Assembly (NCBI RefSeq): GCF_000002075.1 | Contig: NW_004797394.1 | Coordinates: 41,944-105,943 of the forward strand | Length of the DNA: 64,000 bases | Direction of reading: 5' to 3' | Origin: Aplysia californica | Taxonomy: Eukaryota; Mollusca; Gastropoda; Aplysiida; Aplysiidae | Part shown: one piece after another, positions 23,670 through 35,999 of the stretch | Layout of the letters: every line of letters starts with the position of its first letter | Numbering within the stretch: the first letter of the stretch is position 1 | Translations under genes and position numbers: made by a program | The notes under the pieces: generated by a model | What the model was told of the DNA's origin: nothing | Database searches by the model: none | The model's input: the letters and a program-made list of their open reading frames with translations, nothing else

Positions 23670-26600
23670 TCACAACTTTGGGGTGCTGAAAACAATAGTT
23701 CCATCTTTGCATCCAGCGGCAAATAGGGGCTGGGAGGGGGAGAATGTGCTGGCTAAGACGATAGACTTCATCTGTCCGACCATCGCCACTTCCTGCAGAG
23801 CTGTTGCTGTACTGGGAACACAGTCACAGAGTTCCAAACAAGAATTGTTAAAAGCCAGCAAACGCACACAATTTCCAAATGGAGATGCAAGCACTCTACC
23901 ATCAGGGCTGAAACTTTGCTCCTTTATAAATCCTGATCCCACATTTGGTTCCTCTAAATGAAACAAGAGCCTTCTCTGGCGTCCTACTCTTATCCTCCAG
24001 GTGTCTGTGCTGAGATTGTCTCCTAGCCGTAATGCCATCTCTGGAAGAGAGTTTTCATTTCGATTTCTATGCCAATCCCCTTCACGGAAACTGGAGAAGC
24101 TGTCATATCCAACAATATTTTGCAAATAGGAAACAGATGCGTTATTACGTTCCAGTATGTCTTGAACTGCAGAGAAAGCAGATCTCTGAGGTGGCACACA
24201 TTCATTTGATGACGGGGGACCCCTGGACGGGGTGTGACTTACGCTGTTGGTGGCAGTAGCTGATGAGTTGGAGGATGAAGTGATAGGAAGACTCTCCGAC
24301 GCTTCGGCACTTTCTTCCTCCTCCAGCTCCTCCTCATTCTCCCTGAGCGGGGAGGAAGGTAAGGAATCATCACTGACGACGCCATTTCTTCCATTGGATT
24401 CATCATCATCATCATCATTACCATTATCACTGCTATCATCTGAGGAACTATCTCCTGATTCATAAGCACCCGGTTCAGACTGAAACAAGAACATTCCAAA
24501 GGAGGGAACTTGAGCAGACAAAGAGGAGTCTAAATTCTGTCTTAGTGGAGAGTCACTGTGATCAAAGAATTGCCTTCGGATTTGACTCAAAGCAAAGGAT
24601 AATTGACCATTCTGGCTGCGTCCAGTAGTCTGATATTGAGTGGTGGAGTTTGTGGGTGGAGAGAACATACAGCTGCCAGAATCATCTCTTCGTCTTCCAG
24701 TCTCAGAATTCAAATCTGAAGTCGCACCTTTGTCACTATCACAACCATTTGAAGGCCTTGCATCCTTTCCTCTTCTTTTTCGCTTCAACTGGATGTCATG
24801 CACGCATGTCCACTGAAAGAAATTTTTTACAGAGACATGACATTCTTAATCAAAGAGAAAATAAGAACAGCACAAACTGATGGATATCAAAAGAAGGAGC
24901 TTCTGTGCACATACTACAGCTCGTTCACTTTTGTCTGACCGCGGTTAAAACAAGATAAAATGAAATTGCTCTGTTTAATCTTTTCAGTTTTTGCATATAT
25001 ATGGGTCTAAAAGTTGGATGACAAACAGAATCTAAAAGCCCATTCATAAAAGTCACTGCAAACTGAGGTTCCGACATGTTTTCTTTGATGTGTGCCTAAA
25101 GTGGGTAAAAAAAATAAAAGGGGATTTACAGCATACACCAAAACATCAAAAAGTTTACATATTTTCCTCAACACCACACTCCTATGTACATCTAAGAAAC
25201 ATGAGTCAAGAGATGGGGTAAGTAATTTTCGAGACTCATGTGGACACGTGGAGACGTCGAGAGAGTGGGGGGAAGAAATCTACAAGCTTACACTGAAATG
25301 TGGGGGCAAGGTGGTGTCGCTGTCTCAAAATGAGCAATTTGTAGGCAAGGTTACTGTAAGTCATTATTTTACTCTAGTGATCCTGTGTATGCATCGTTTT
25401 TGGGGGGTTTTTTGTTAGTGATAAAGAAGCACAAAGATACAACTTATGGTCATATGTAGCACTGAGAAAAAATAAAAAAGACATTAAAAGTCAGGAAAGC
25501 AATAGTGTTGTCCTGAAGCACTGATACAAATATACCAAGCGATGTGAGCCTCAAAATGCCTCCAAGTTAAGTAAGTTCACAAATACATTCAAATCTGCAG
25601 AGCAATCCAAATTCTTACTCATTGAAACTGAGGTACTAATTGAAACACTTTTATACGTAGACTGGAGAGATCAACATTGATTCAATCTTAGTTGTTTTAG
25701 ATGCACGCCACTTGGGCATATTTTCATGACATCATTGAAAATGAGAGCTCTATTAACATTAATTTAAAGAAAAAAAATTCTTACATTGTATAGACTTCTT
25801 TTTTTCAGTGGATAGGTGGCAACAACAAAGCCTCTGAACCCCCCCCCCCCTCTCCAAACCCCCCCCCCCCCCCAACAACTCCCGTTTCAATCTGCTGTAC
25901 CAATCGCTAAAAAATAGGCTTCAGAGCCAATCTCACCTCAGCAGTTCCAGAAAATGTTGTATTCCTTGAAGCAACGCACCAGCCTTGAGGGTGAACCTGT
26001 CAAGCATTGTGAAAATATTTACATTCCAGAATGACTACAATAAAAATATCTCTTTCAGAGGAACAAAAACAATTGTGAGGCATAATGGTGAAATCAGGCG
26101 TTCGTCAAAATAATAAAATCGAAGAAACATGCATTTTTCCACCAGTTTGGCCATTTTTATCGAATTTTTATTTTTTGGCTCAACACCTTATATGTCCACA
26201 TAGAAACACATTTACATATGAATTTTACTGAAAAATGTTGATTAGAAGTACAAAATAAGTAATTTTTCAGTTTTCAGGGACTCCCAAGCTATTGAAGTTC
26301 CCAAACTTTGGGGGCCATTTTTTCACTAATTTTAACATTCAAACCAGTAGAGTAGACTCCATCTCTTTCGATCGCAAATATCTCGGCTTCTATTCAAGAT
26401 AGATGGGTATTTGTTTCACTAAAAGTAAGGCAAATGAACAAGCGTTCAGATGATACTAATCACTTCACATGAAGAGAAATTGACAAGCACCTGATTCCAC
26501 TGCCCCTTGACACAATTACTTTTCTTAATTGCCTTTGTAATTCAGTGTAAAGAAATATAAACAGGCAACTAAGGGACTGTTCACAAATGTCAACTCAGAG

Positions 26601-29600
26601 GGGGGAGGGGAGGGTCAGTGAAAGGTTGACAAAAGTTGACCTGGGGGAGGGGGGGAGGGGCCTCCTTACAAAGTTGACGTCAACCATCTATGATGCTCTA
26701 AAAGGTTGGGGGGAAAAAAGAAAAGAAAAAAAATTGTTATAGACTCCATTCTCTTGGCCTAAACTTACCACATCTAAATTGAACCATATTATTTTTTTGC
26801 CCTAAAAACTCAAAAACTCAAATTAACTCTTATCTCTACAAAGCACAGGCAGCTGGAAGCTAGATCAGAACAGGATCTATCTAAATGTACATGTACATTT
26901 TGGTTGACATCAACTTGGGGGGGGGGGGTCCTGGGAAAGATGACAGAAGATGACAAGGGGGAGGGGGTGGTGGTGTCATTTTGGGTCAAATTTTAGCCAA
27001 TGTCATTTGTAAACTGCCCCTAAGCAGAAAATCCTATAACAGGGGTTGGCACAGTTCAAATATTCCGACCCAAAAGAGCCAAACTGTAAAGCACCATAAC
27101 TGGTAGGAGCTGGTTAGAACAGCATCAAAACTATCAGAATCTGGGGGGGTGTTATCCAGGACAGTCACAAGAAGTTCCATTGGTTGGAAATGTTAAAAGA
27201 TTCTTTAGATTTTCAGTTGAGTTTTGTGGTTAATACAAATATTTCACTGTTGGTATGTGTGTCGGCCTAAGAAAATGAAACACATTGACTTTTTTTTACT
27301 TTAAACTAATGCTGCCACAGTTTCAATCTTTACACATCTGAATAGCTGACAGTTTCGCACATTTTAGGTTATGGACCATGCAAAGCCACAAAGCTGAGTA
27401 AAATTGGAAAAAGGGATGCAAATATTTCACCTGTACATATTGAGGAAAATTTCAAATGAAGTGATTGAGAAATGCCCCTGACAATGTAAAGAACCAAGGT
27501 TGCTAAAATAGTTACCTCCATTGTAGAAATAGACTCTGCATCATCATTTTGTGGGAAGTCTCCCATGACCTCTACTTTGTTTCTGTCCCGAAAAAACTTG
27601 CGTCCATAATTGGACATATCAGGGTGAGGTCTGAATCTGTAAAGTAAATACAAAAGAGAAATACACAAAATTAATCATTGTCAAAACGTGAAAGTTGTGG
27701 AGGTGGACATTTCCTCAACACTACTGTGACACAAAATCTATTGTTGAACTCCTCATGTTATAATCAAACTGCTCACAAAGTCAAACATTATTGTTTTATT
27801 GATAAATGACTTGGGGCTGTTTTGAGTCATTCATCGAGTTAACGCTTTCCCTTTGGCTCGCCACTTCAAGCAGCGAACCGGAAGAGCCCCTTACTTGTGC
27901 ATCTCCACTCCCTGCCGCATTCTTACTAATCCCTTGTTCCCATTTTCACTTCTCATAATCGTTTCTGTGCACATTCTACATTCACACACCTTTCATGTTC
28001 ATGTTGTTTGTTCAGTTTGTAATAGTTTGACAGTCAACCATCCATTTTGGTCAATCATTGTCAAAGTTTTACTGTATTTTATAAACACACCTTGAGAATC
28101 TAAAAATAGGTTGCATAGAAATGAAGAATACCCATCGGTACAAAAAGAGTTACGTTTTTTAAAAAGCTTAACGTAGTGAGATAAACTCATTTTACTACAA
28201 GCATGTTCTTCACATTTACCGCAATACTCGGAGTAGACCTACTCACTTCTTTCTCTTGCATGTTTCCACTGTAACAAGTTGATAAACAAAATGAAAGACC
28301 TAAAAAAGAGTGACTCCTGCTGACATAATATCTTAGTATATAACAGTCTTGAATCTGTTACTTTGAACTCAAATTTGTTCCTGTTACAACTTGAGGAAGT
28401 AATCAGCACACATGTAAAATTTGCATGTACACGAGACTGCATGAACAGGAGTGGGTATAGTTCAAGAACTACTAAAGCATGCAGGAGTATTTTCTAGCCT
28501 GTGAGGTACATATATAGCAATTTGGTAGAGAGCATATATAAATGTGACACATCATGGTGAAATCAGGTGCTTGTCAAAATAGTTAAATCAAAGAAAACAG
28601 CATTTTTCCATCCGTTTGGCAATTTTTTTCTCTCAAATTTTTTTGTCTTTTGGCTCAACAAAATGTCTACATTTTTGTGTGGATTTTACTGAAAAACTTT
28701 GATTAAAGGAACAAAAAATGTAAATTTTCATTTCCAAAGGACCCTCAAGATATGGAAGTTACCAAAATTTGGCAGTCATTTTCTCAATAATTTTACCTCT
28801 GAAACCAGGTGTCCCCCACTTTCTTCAATCGGATATATCTCGACTGTTATTCAAGAGAGATTGGGGGGGGGGGGGGGGGGGGGGGTCATTGAATGTAAGG
28901 CAAATGAACAAGCTTTAAGATGGTACCACTAACTCCACATGCTCAAAAATGGACGAGCGCCCCATTTCACAGCATCGTGATATATATAATTATATATAAC
29001 TGAAATGGGAATTTCAACATAGGTGTTCATAGGCAAAGAGGTAACAACAAAAGGGGTGAACATATAAAAGTTTTAAAACAAAACTGGTCAGTTCAATAAG
29101 ATATTGTGTAGAAAGAAAAATATCTTTAACAATCTTTGACTTTAGGAACAGATCCTGATAGCAATTCAAAATGGAATCCCAAAAGAAGATTCTCAGAGAT
29201 GAGGGGGAAAAAAGTATTTTCAAACAATAATAACACATAGCAGGTGGTGATGACGATGTGTATGTTAATATTCCTGAGAAAAAAAAACAGCAACAAGACA
29301 AAAGAGGAATCTGCCCTTACCCTTCCATATCACTTTTCAAATGCTCCAGATCCAAGTTGTGAATTATTACAAAGTATCCATCCTTGGTGGAGATGATCAT
29401 CTTGTCTGCGGAAGGTGTCAACACAGTCCGCATAATCCCGTTAATGTAAAGAAGCCGTTTCCTCCTACAGTCTGACTCGGAGTAGCTGGGGGAAAAAAAG
29501 GAGGATACACTCGCAAGTTGATTATGTCTTTCAGTTAATAACAACAAGTTTTATTTGTTTGTTTGTTTTTTCCTTTATTCCACAAAAAAAAAATTAACTT

Positions 29601-31865
29601 ATTCAGGCGCAACCAAAACTCAATATTCAAACACATCTCAAAAAAAGGAATATCACCGGGCTATGAATCTCCACTTGAATTTAGGCACAAACCTCCAAGA
29701 CAAAATCTGAACATTTAGGAAACTCATTTATCCCCACCTCCTACTCCAACAGTAGACAAACCTGTGCATACAATTGAAATAACAGTGTGTGAAGAAATAT
29801 CAAAGTATGCATTCAACAAATCTGTTTACAGTTGTTGTTTTTTTTTCTTCTATTTAATAAAGAAACTAACATTCTAAAGCTAGCAGCTGAGGCTGGAACT
29901 GAGAACTCAAAACACTGAAAGTAAGTAGCCACGAATGTAACACAGGGATGCCAAATGATTTTTGAAAAAAAAAAAGGAAAATGAGCGGAGCATCACACCT
30001 CACCTAAAACAAACCTTGTAAAATCTTTAAATGAGCAAACAAAAACATTTCTCTTACCATTCCCCTTTCCTTTGTAAGTGCATGAAAAAACCGCAAAAAG
30101 CCGGAAAAACCGGAGATTTGGCATCCCTGATAGCAAAAATCAAATTGAAATATTCCAACATAGAGTTGTAGCAAAGGGGGAAAGCGGAAGGAACAAGGCA
30201 GATCAAGTCTTTATTTGGTCTCCTCGCTGAAATTTAAGACTACAAGCTCCAGAAGATTCCAAACCTCAGCTGCCAACAAACACACAATAGAATGACTTGG
30301 TAATCGAAAACACATTTAATGACATGTTTGAAATATTGTAATCTGTGCACAAACTGATCAATTTCTTGACTTTTCATGCATGAATACTACTATCATTATG
30401 TCAACACTGAGCTCCATGGTGGGTGAAAATGTCTTACTTGTCTAAATTCCAGGAATATACATTTCCATCAAATCCAGAGGTCACAAGAATTCCAGTTGAA
30501 GGATCATATTCGATGTTTTTCACCCAACTTGAATGGCCTTTTAGTATTCGCACTTCTTGTTTCAAAGAGCGCATGTCCCAAAGCCGCACTGTTGTGTCAT
30601 CTGAACATGTTGCAAACAGTCTGTTGTCTAGAAACCTGACAGAAGTTTGGACAATAAGGGAAACATTTTTAAAAATTGATCACAGAATTACTGTTTTCAG
30701 TTTACAAAGCTTTGTTCTAGGACAGCTACACATTCTCATTAATAAAATGTTCAGCTTTTTTAAAATAAATATTTTCAAACATGCTCAGGGGCAAATTTCA
30801 GCAACCCAGCTAAGGACTATGTAACTAGACAGTGAAATGGTAGGAAAATAAAGTCGCATACAACAAGTTGCATACGACCTGACAGAAATGGAATTCAAAA
30901 TTAAAACATTGAATTCTATGCAAATCCGATCAGGGTTCTTTGAAGTACAAAAAAACAATCAGAGAGATCCAATTATATCGAAGTGCTTGGTCTGTAAGTA
31001 CACACTGACTTTTGTACATCTATGATGCTGAAACTGAATCGTACCACTGAAATGCACACTTACTTCACGCAGTTCACACAGTCATTGTGAACATTAAACT
31101 TTCTTGAGATCAGCCGCATGTTGACAGGATCATACAACAACACACATTTCCTTTCACAAGCAGCAGCAAGTAATGACCTTTAGAATATAAAAAAAAATAT
31201 GTAAGGTACTTTGAACTACAAGTGGAATCTTTCATGCGTACAACTGAAATAATGAAATGAAGATCAAGAACATGAGACTATAGGACTATCCACTTCCTCG
31301 AGCATCTACTTCAAGTATTAACTATTTATAATTATATTGTACTTGTAGTCAAGGAAAATAACTGATATATGGCATTGCAAGGAAAAACAATAAGTTATAT
31401 TGCAAATAATTTGTATAAACTTTCGACATTATTAACAATAAACAATGACAATGGAGCCTCAGAGAAATGTAATAAATTAACAGCCGTAGCAAAAATTATA
31501 AAGCTCAGGGACAACACACCAAAGAGTAAATATAATCACAAACTTTAATCTTTAAAATAGACCAAGAACTGCATTCTTTGTCACATAAAAATTTATCCCT
31601 CGACCAAATCATGGTTGCTTGTTTTCAGTATGAGTGTTGCGTATTTCCAGAGAACTTACCCATCAGAGGAAAACCCAAACCCAAAGACAGAGCCCCAGTC
31701 CTGCCCATCACAAGGCGGAACTGGCGTCTTCAAACTGTCACTGAAGTGGGTGTATATCGAAGAATACAACGTATTTCTCCATCCTAGTTTCGCCTGTATC
31801 CCATGCTCTCGAGACCTCAAATACTTCAAAGGGTCAAAAGCAAGTCTTTCAGGAGAGTCTACCAT
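23670..31865 (-). CDS. DCAF10: DDB1- and CUL4-associated factor 10 (WD40 substrate receptor), 7 coding exons
   Basis: Coding exons in transcript order: 31865-31660, 31177-31064, 30635-30438, 29485-29321, 27636-27516, 25996-25937, 24812-23670. All junctions are GT/AG, in phase, giving 668 residues (human about 560). The start is the Met of MVDSPERL, five bases after a TAG acceptor at 31870, so a 5' UTR exon probably lies upstream; I could not locate it. WD repeats occupy about residues 57-230, with FLDNRLFATCSDDTT identical or near identical to human DCAF10 and a WDMR box (126-129), the DDB1-contact motif of DCAFs. The C-terminus (about 565-668: EEPNVGSGFIKE, SFSPDGRVLASP, VRLLAF) is also conserved. 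Between them lies a long insert with an acidic, serine-rich stretch (about 408-461), poorly conserved in this family. Predicted role: choosing substrates for the CUL4-DDB1 ubiquitin ligase. Confidence 0.93.
26074..26513 (-). mobile_element. TIR-440 family DNA element, copy 2 (inverted)
   Basis: The ends are TGTGAGGCATAATGGTG and CCACTGCCCCTTGACACA, an inverse pair. The interior is the reverse of copies at 11605 and 44825 (TTTTTGGCTCAACACC, then ATTTTCAGTTTTCAGGG). It lies in a DCAF10 intron. Confidence 0.7.
26573..27020. mobile_element. PIF/Harbinger-like MITE, about 450 bp
   Basis: GGGACTGTTCACAAATGTC at the left is matched by the inverse pattern in GTCATTTGTAAACTGCCCC at the right. TAA lies directly outside both ends, the 3-bp target typical of PIF/Harbinger. 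The interior is G-rich. It is in a DCAF10 intron. Confidence 0.55.
28543..28980 (-). mobile_element. TIR-440 family DNA element, copy 3 (inverted)
   Basis: The left end is TGTGACACATCATGGTG and the right end CAGCATCGTGATAT. The interior parallels copy 2 (GCATTTTTCCATCCGTTTGG, GGCTCAACA). A poly-G run sits at 28862-28885. It is more diverged than copy 4. Confidence 0.6.
29943..30129. mobile_element. Small hAT-like MITE, about 190 bp
   Basis: CAGGGATGCCAAAT at the left is the exact inverse of ATTTGGCATCCCTG at the right. CAGGGATG-type ends are typical of hAT elements. I do not see a clean 8-bp target duplication. Confidence 0.6.
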
Positions 31866-31945
31866 GCTGCCTATGGAAAGGAATCCTGGGAGATATAAAA
31901 GAATACAAAATATCAAATTAACCCTACTACCAGGCATACATATTA

Positions 31946-32250
31946 AAGTCGAACATGTCTAAGATCGAATCACAAGGGAGCCACAAAAAAATTCCTTCTA
32001 GGACAGGGCGGAATTTGGGGGTAGAGGGGGGGGCTTTCAGAGGCCAGCAGATGGAATCAAGGGTCCCCTGTCGGGTTGGCAAGTAGTGATCAATACTTTT
32101 CTCAAGTGATATCCTAGACTCTCAGATAATGGCAAGAGTAAGTCTTACTTATCCATTGTCACCAGTGCTTGCATCTCATAGGGCCACTGTTTGACCTATC
32201 AAAAACAGAAATGATCGAACATCTTGTCTGTTTCCACCCTTAGCCCCATC
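31946..32250. mobile_element. Fragment of the 19011-20172 pogo-type family
   Basis: Shares AATC(G/A)CAAGGGAGCCA, GGATCAAGGGTC-like and CACCAGTGCTTGCAT stretches with 19030-19300, in the same order. The right end is missing. Confidence 0.6.
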
Positions 32251-32279
32251 CAGATGTACATACAATGTATGTTATGACT

Positions 32280-33380
32280 GAATAGTATGTTACATTTTTA
32301 AGAAAACCTGGATGGAACAGATTATAAGAAAGTTAACATATCAAAATTTGAGGAGGAATACTTCAATTGAAGTAGTGTATTCTTTGGACTGGTCTAGAAT
32401 CAGGGAATACAACTGAAAGGTGAGTACACTTGTTACGACTTGTTAGGTAATCATCTATTATTCCCAAGATGATACATAGTAGATAATTATTGAATGCTTG
32501 AGTAGAGGTTAGAGACGGGAGACAGGGATGGTCAAGGCGAAGGGAGCTTTTGAGACAGAGGTTGGGCTTACGTCACGATAATATAACCCCTGCTGTTCCC
32601 TAAAAGGAGTCTACAGATTGAGACATTGCCTCTTCGAATTTGTTTTAGATGTAACAATGAAGTATGAAGTCAAACAACACATTTTTTAGGATTGTAAAAT
32701 AATGAACTGTTAATATAATTATTTTATTTTTTTTAGTCTGGAGAGAGACCTCTGGATCTGGATAGGGACATATATTCTTACTTGGATGCCACACAATTTC
32801 AGATAAAAACCATCCATCCCTAAGAAAGTAATGGGTTTTTTTCGCAGTGACTACGTTCGCGGCGCCATGTACGTCGTTTGCACGCTACGTTCACGGTGTC
32901 CTGAATCATCCACCATTGGCACAGAAGCACGACTGAAACGCTACGGTCGCTCAAAGTGAATGAGGAAACAGCACAGGAATACTCGGGTGAAAAATAAGAC
33001 AGCGGTGGTCTGAATGCCAATGACAATGAAGAGAAGAAATAAGAAACAAGCCAGATTAAATACGGTGGATGGGACAAAGGGGGGAGGAAAGGGGGATGAA
33101 AAAGGTTGAAGGAAAGAATCTATTAGACAGAAGGAGAGAGGTCAGACGGAAGAAGGAGGAGGATAAGACAGAATAAAGAAAAGAAGGAGAGAAAAAAGGA
33201 AAAGGAAATCATCAGTTTAAAAGAATGAGATCTAGAGAAATTGAGAGAGACAAAGAGGAGGCAGAGAGAGAAAAAAACACATGATTTCCCTTTGTTCACC
33301 ACTCAGCAACTATTGCCTTTTTTTTTTCTTTTTCTAAAACATATTGATGTATAGGGCGTACTCCCTCATATGGATATTTC
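32280..33380. other. Region upstream of DCAF10 with no recognised gene
   Basis: Mixed-composition DNA, purine-rich at 33060-33280 (AGAGAG/GAAAGA tracts). A 5' UTR exon of DCAF10 may lie here or farther upstream, but nothing in the sequence decides it. Confidence 0.3.
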
Positions 33381-33393
33381 AAGCACCCTTTTT

Positions 33394-33783
33394 TTACATA
33401 GTAGAGGGCTTTACGGTGCTCGCAACTGCATAAGGTCATATGAGCACCAAGGGGTGGGTGTCAACAGAGAAGTCTTTACAGGGAATCAGACTTAGACTGC
33501 TCACCTCTCTAGCTTCAACAGCACAAGATCTGCTTCGACTATCAAGGCACCCCAAAATAGCAGGTCACAAGGGATCAGTGACAAACATACAAAAGAAGTA
33601 GAGGAAAATGACAATAGTAAGGATCAGGAAAGAAAAAGCAGCAGTTCCCTGTTGTAGATCAGGCACTGTTATGAGCGTGACATGAGTCAGCCCATTTACA
33701 ATTCTACTATGCTTGAACGAGAAATGTCCCCCCCTTTGGGAATGGCCTAAAGACACTTCAGTCAGTCCAGTGGCACTGCCCCG
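33394..33783 (-). mobile_element. SINE form B, full copy with 11-bp target-site duplication
   Basis: 390 bp flanked by GCACCCTTTTT at 33383-33393 and 33784-33794. The tail hairpin reads GGTGCTC...GAGCACC instead of GGCGCTC...GAGCGCC: both arms changed and pairing is kept. Confidence 0.9.
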
Positions 33784-33934
33784 GCACCCTTTTTGTCTAC
33801 AAAAACAACATAGCCTAATAAACAAGATACATGTTTGCAGTTTGCTGCAAGTCACATGGCTAATTCCATTCTTCTTTTTTTCTGGTGTTGAAGGAAGCAG
33901 AGAGAATTTACTAGATGGTGATGGCTAGATGGCT

Positions 33935-34262
33935 ATCAATGCCAAACAAGGACCACGAATAAGACATTAGAGCAAAGAATTACAACATATGAAATGCGAT
34001 GCCTTAAAAAAGCAGTAAACAAGACCAGGCAAGACAAAATTAGAAACTCAGTAATCAGAGAAATGGTGGGCACAAATGATGTCATGCAATATATCCAACA
34101 CCAAAGAATCAAATGGTTCAGACATCTCATTCGATTACCAACACACCATCCAGCACAACATGCCTACACCAAAATATTTAATGGTAACAAGGCTAGAGGC
34201 CGACCGAGAAAAACTTGGATACATGGAGTCAGGGAAACACTAACCACTCAAAGTATCTGGTG
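33935..34262 (+). mobile_element. LINE reverse-transcriptase C-terminal fragment
   Basis: An open stretch encodes TLEQRITTYEMRCLKK..., then RIKWFRHLIRLP and NKARGRPRKTWIHGV. This is the usual C-terminal end of non-LTR retrotransposon polyproteins (R-WFGH-RM, RGRPRKRW-D). Only this end is present, consistent with 5' truncation. The clade cannot be fixed from so little. Confidence 0.75.
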
Positions 34263-35009
34263 ACAGAGAGACGTCTCTTTCTTCCCGCGACACCCAAAAG
34301 GGTATAAGCGGCGGATAAAAGTAAAAAAAGGAAAGGTGAACTCGGTCGTGTGCACTACCGGAATTCCAAAATTTTATTAACATCCCGAAACCTTGTAACC
34401 AATCAGAGCATGGCTGATGCGCTGCAGTTAGCCACAAGTAAATAAAAGTCGTTCAAAGAAACAAAGGAGAATGGAAGAAGGCCAAGGCGGGAAGAGGGGA
34501 TGGGAGGTGGTGAAAAAAGAAGCAAAGGGCAAAGGGTAGGGGGTGAAGTCAGCAAGATCATTCTTAAATTGTAAACTACGTTCAGGGCGCCATGAACATA
34601 GATTCTAGTCACTGCCGGTTTTAAAAAAAATTAAAATCTGCCTCGCAAATGATCAAAGTCATAATAGAGCAGATTTGGGTAACTTTGCCAGGAGGGGAAA
34701 TTCGCCACCTGTCCCCCTCTACCGATATAAAATTGGAATCCGATATACCCACCAAGGAAGAGTTTAAGTGTTAAGTTACTTGGGACCAGAAACAATTCAT
34801 TGTCAGTTGACCAACCAATCAGAAAAATTAATTGTTATGATGAAGAACAAACGCGATGTTTCAGGCATTCATCTTCCCGCTAGGCCTCCCTTTCCTCCTC
34901 TCTTGCCGTATCTCTGCTGCGCCTGCGCTATTTTTATCTTTCTGTGTCTGCTGCTTACTAAACTGTCATAGCAGTTCATAATTTTTACTCAAATTGTTTT
35001 GAAACTGTT

Positions 35010-35850
35010 AAAAAATAGCAAGTTGTTATTCTCCGGCGTTATTTTCTTCGGCGTCACGCCGGCCAATAGATCGGAAGCTATTCTCCGGCGTCACGCCGGC
35101 GGTCTATTACTTATGAATTACAATGTATTTGTTGGTGCAGATTTGAGATACAATATCATTTATTTGGGTCGTCAATTTGCTTATATTAAAATAATGATTG
35201 TTTCTTTAAATGAACAAAATTGATTTTGTGTCTAAAATCCTGTCTAGTTATATAGTATAGCTTGCTGTGTAACTTATTTCTTGTTATAATTTTCGATAAA
35301 TTTAACTGATATTTCGCGACTTCAGTGCTTTCTTGTCGTATCTCCGTTTTTGTAAACAGTGAAAAATGTAACTTCTTCTTATGCTCACTCTTTGTTATGA
35401 ACTCGCGTCACTTGTGGTGACTTGGTGGTCTAAAATCGATAAGAGTAGGCTTCGGCCGCCACCTGGGCAAAATTCAAAATTTCCTACCAACTGAAAATAT
35501 TAGGTGTGTCCCGCGCGCTCATATGACCTTGCATTTGCGAGCGCCGTAAAACACTTTACAAAAACAAACAAACTTGTGGTGAACACGTTTCTTCTAGCAT
35601 CTACAATAATTCTAAATTGGAGGAATTGGGGCAGTTTGTGTCTGCAAATCTATCGTCTGTATCAATGGAAGAGGCACGAAGTGGTAAAGTTATGGGAATT
35701 TTTTTCAAGACAAACAGATCATATATAGAGAGGTATTTGCAAATCTGCGCCGACAAATTATTAGTAATAGACCGGCGGCGTGACGCCGGAGAATAGCTTC
35801 TGATCTATTGACCAGCGCAACGCCGGAGAATAGCCACTTGCTAAAAATTA
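35010..35850. mobile_element. TIR element with GC-rich arms, containing a SINE insertion
   Basis: The left arm (TAGCAAGTTGTTATTCTCC, GGCGTCACGCCGGC, about 35015-35110) is mirrored by the right arm (GCCGGCGGCGTGACGCC-like, GAATAGCCACTTGCTA, about 35765-35848). Each arm also has internal GGCGTnACGCC palindromes. No transposase frame is seen. A truncated SINE form A lies inside. Confidence 0.7.
35421..35571 (+). mobile_element. 5'-truncated SINE form A nested in the TIR element
   Basis: Starts at CTTGGTGGTCTAAAATCG, inside the SINE body, and runs to the tail and ACAAACAA. The duplication ACTTGTGGTGA lies at 35410-35420 and 35572-35582. It inserted after the host TIR element. Confidence 0.88.
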
Positions 35851-35999
35851 TTGTATTTTCTGCATTTTATTGTCGTTTGTATATATGCATTGTATGCCCT
35901 TTTACTGTTAAAAAGTGAGTACAGACCTACACCCTTTCGAGGAAATTCGCCTCGATTGTCGGGACGCAGGTCTATTGATTTTCCATTTGTTGTTTTACT

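Noticed and set aside
32838-34607. GGCGCCATG blocks near 32860 and 34590 as ends of one large TIR element
   Set aside because: The match is short and centres on a palindrome, so orientation cannot be judged. Flanking bases do not extend the similarity well.
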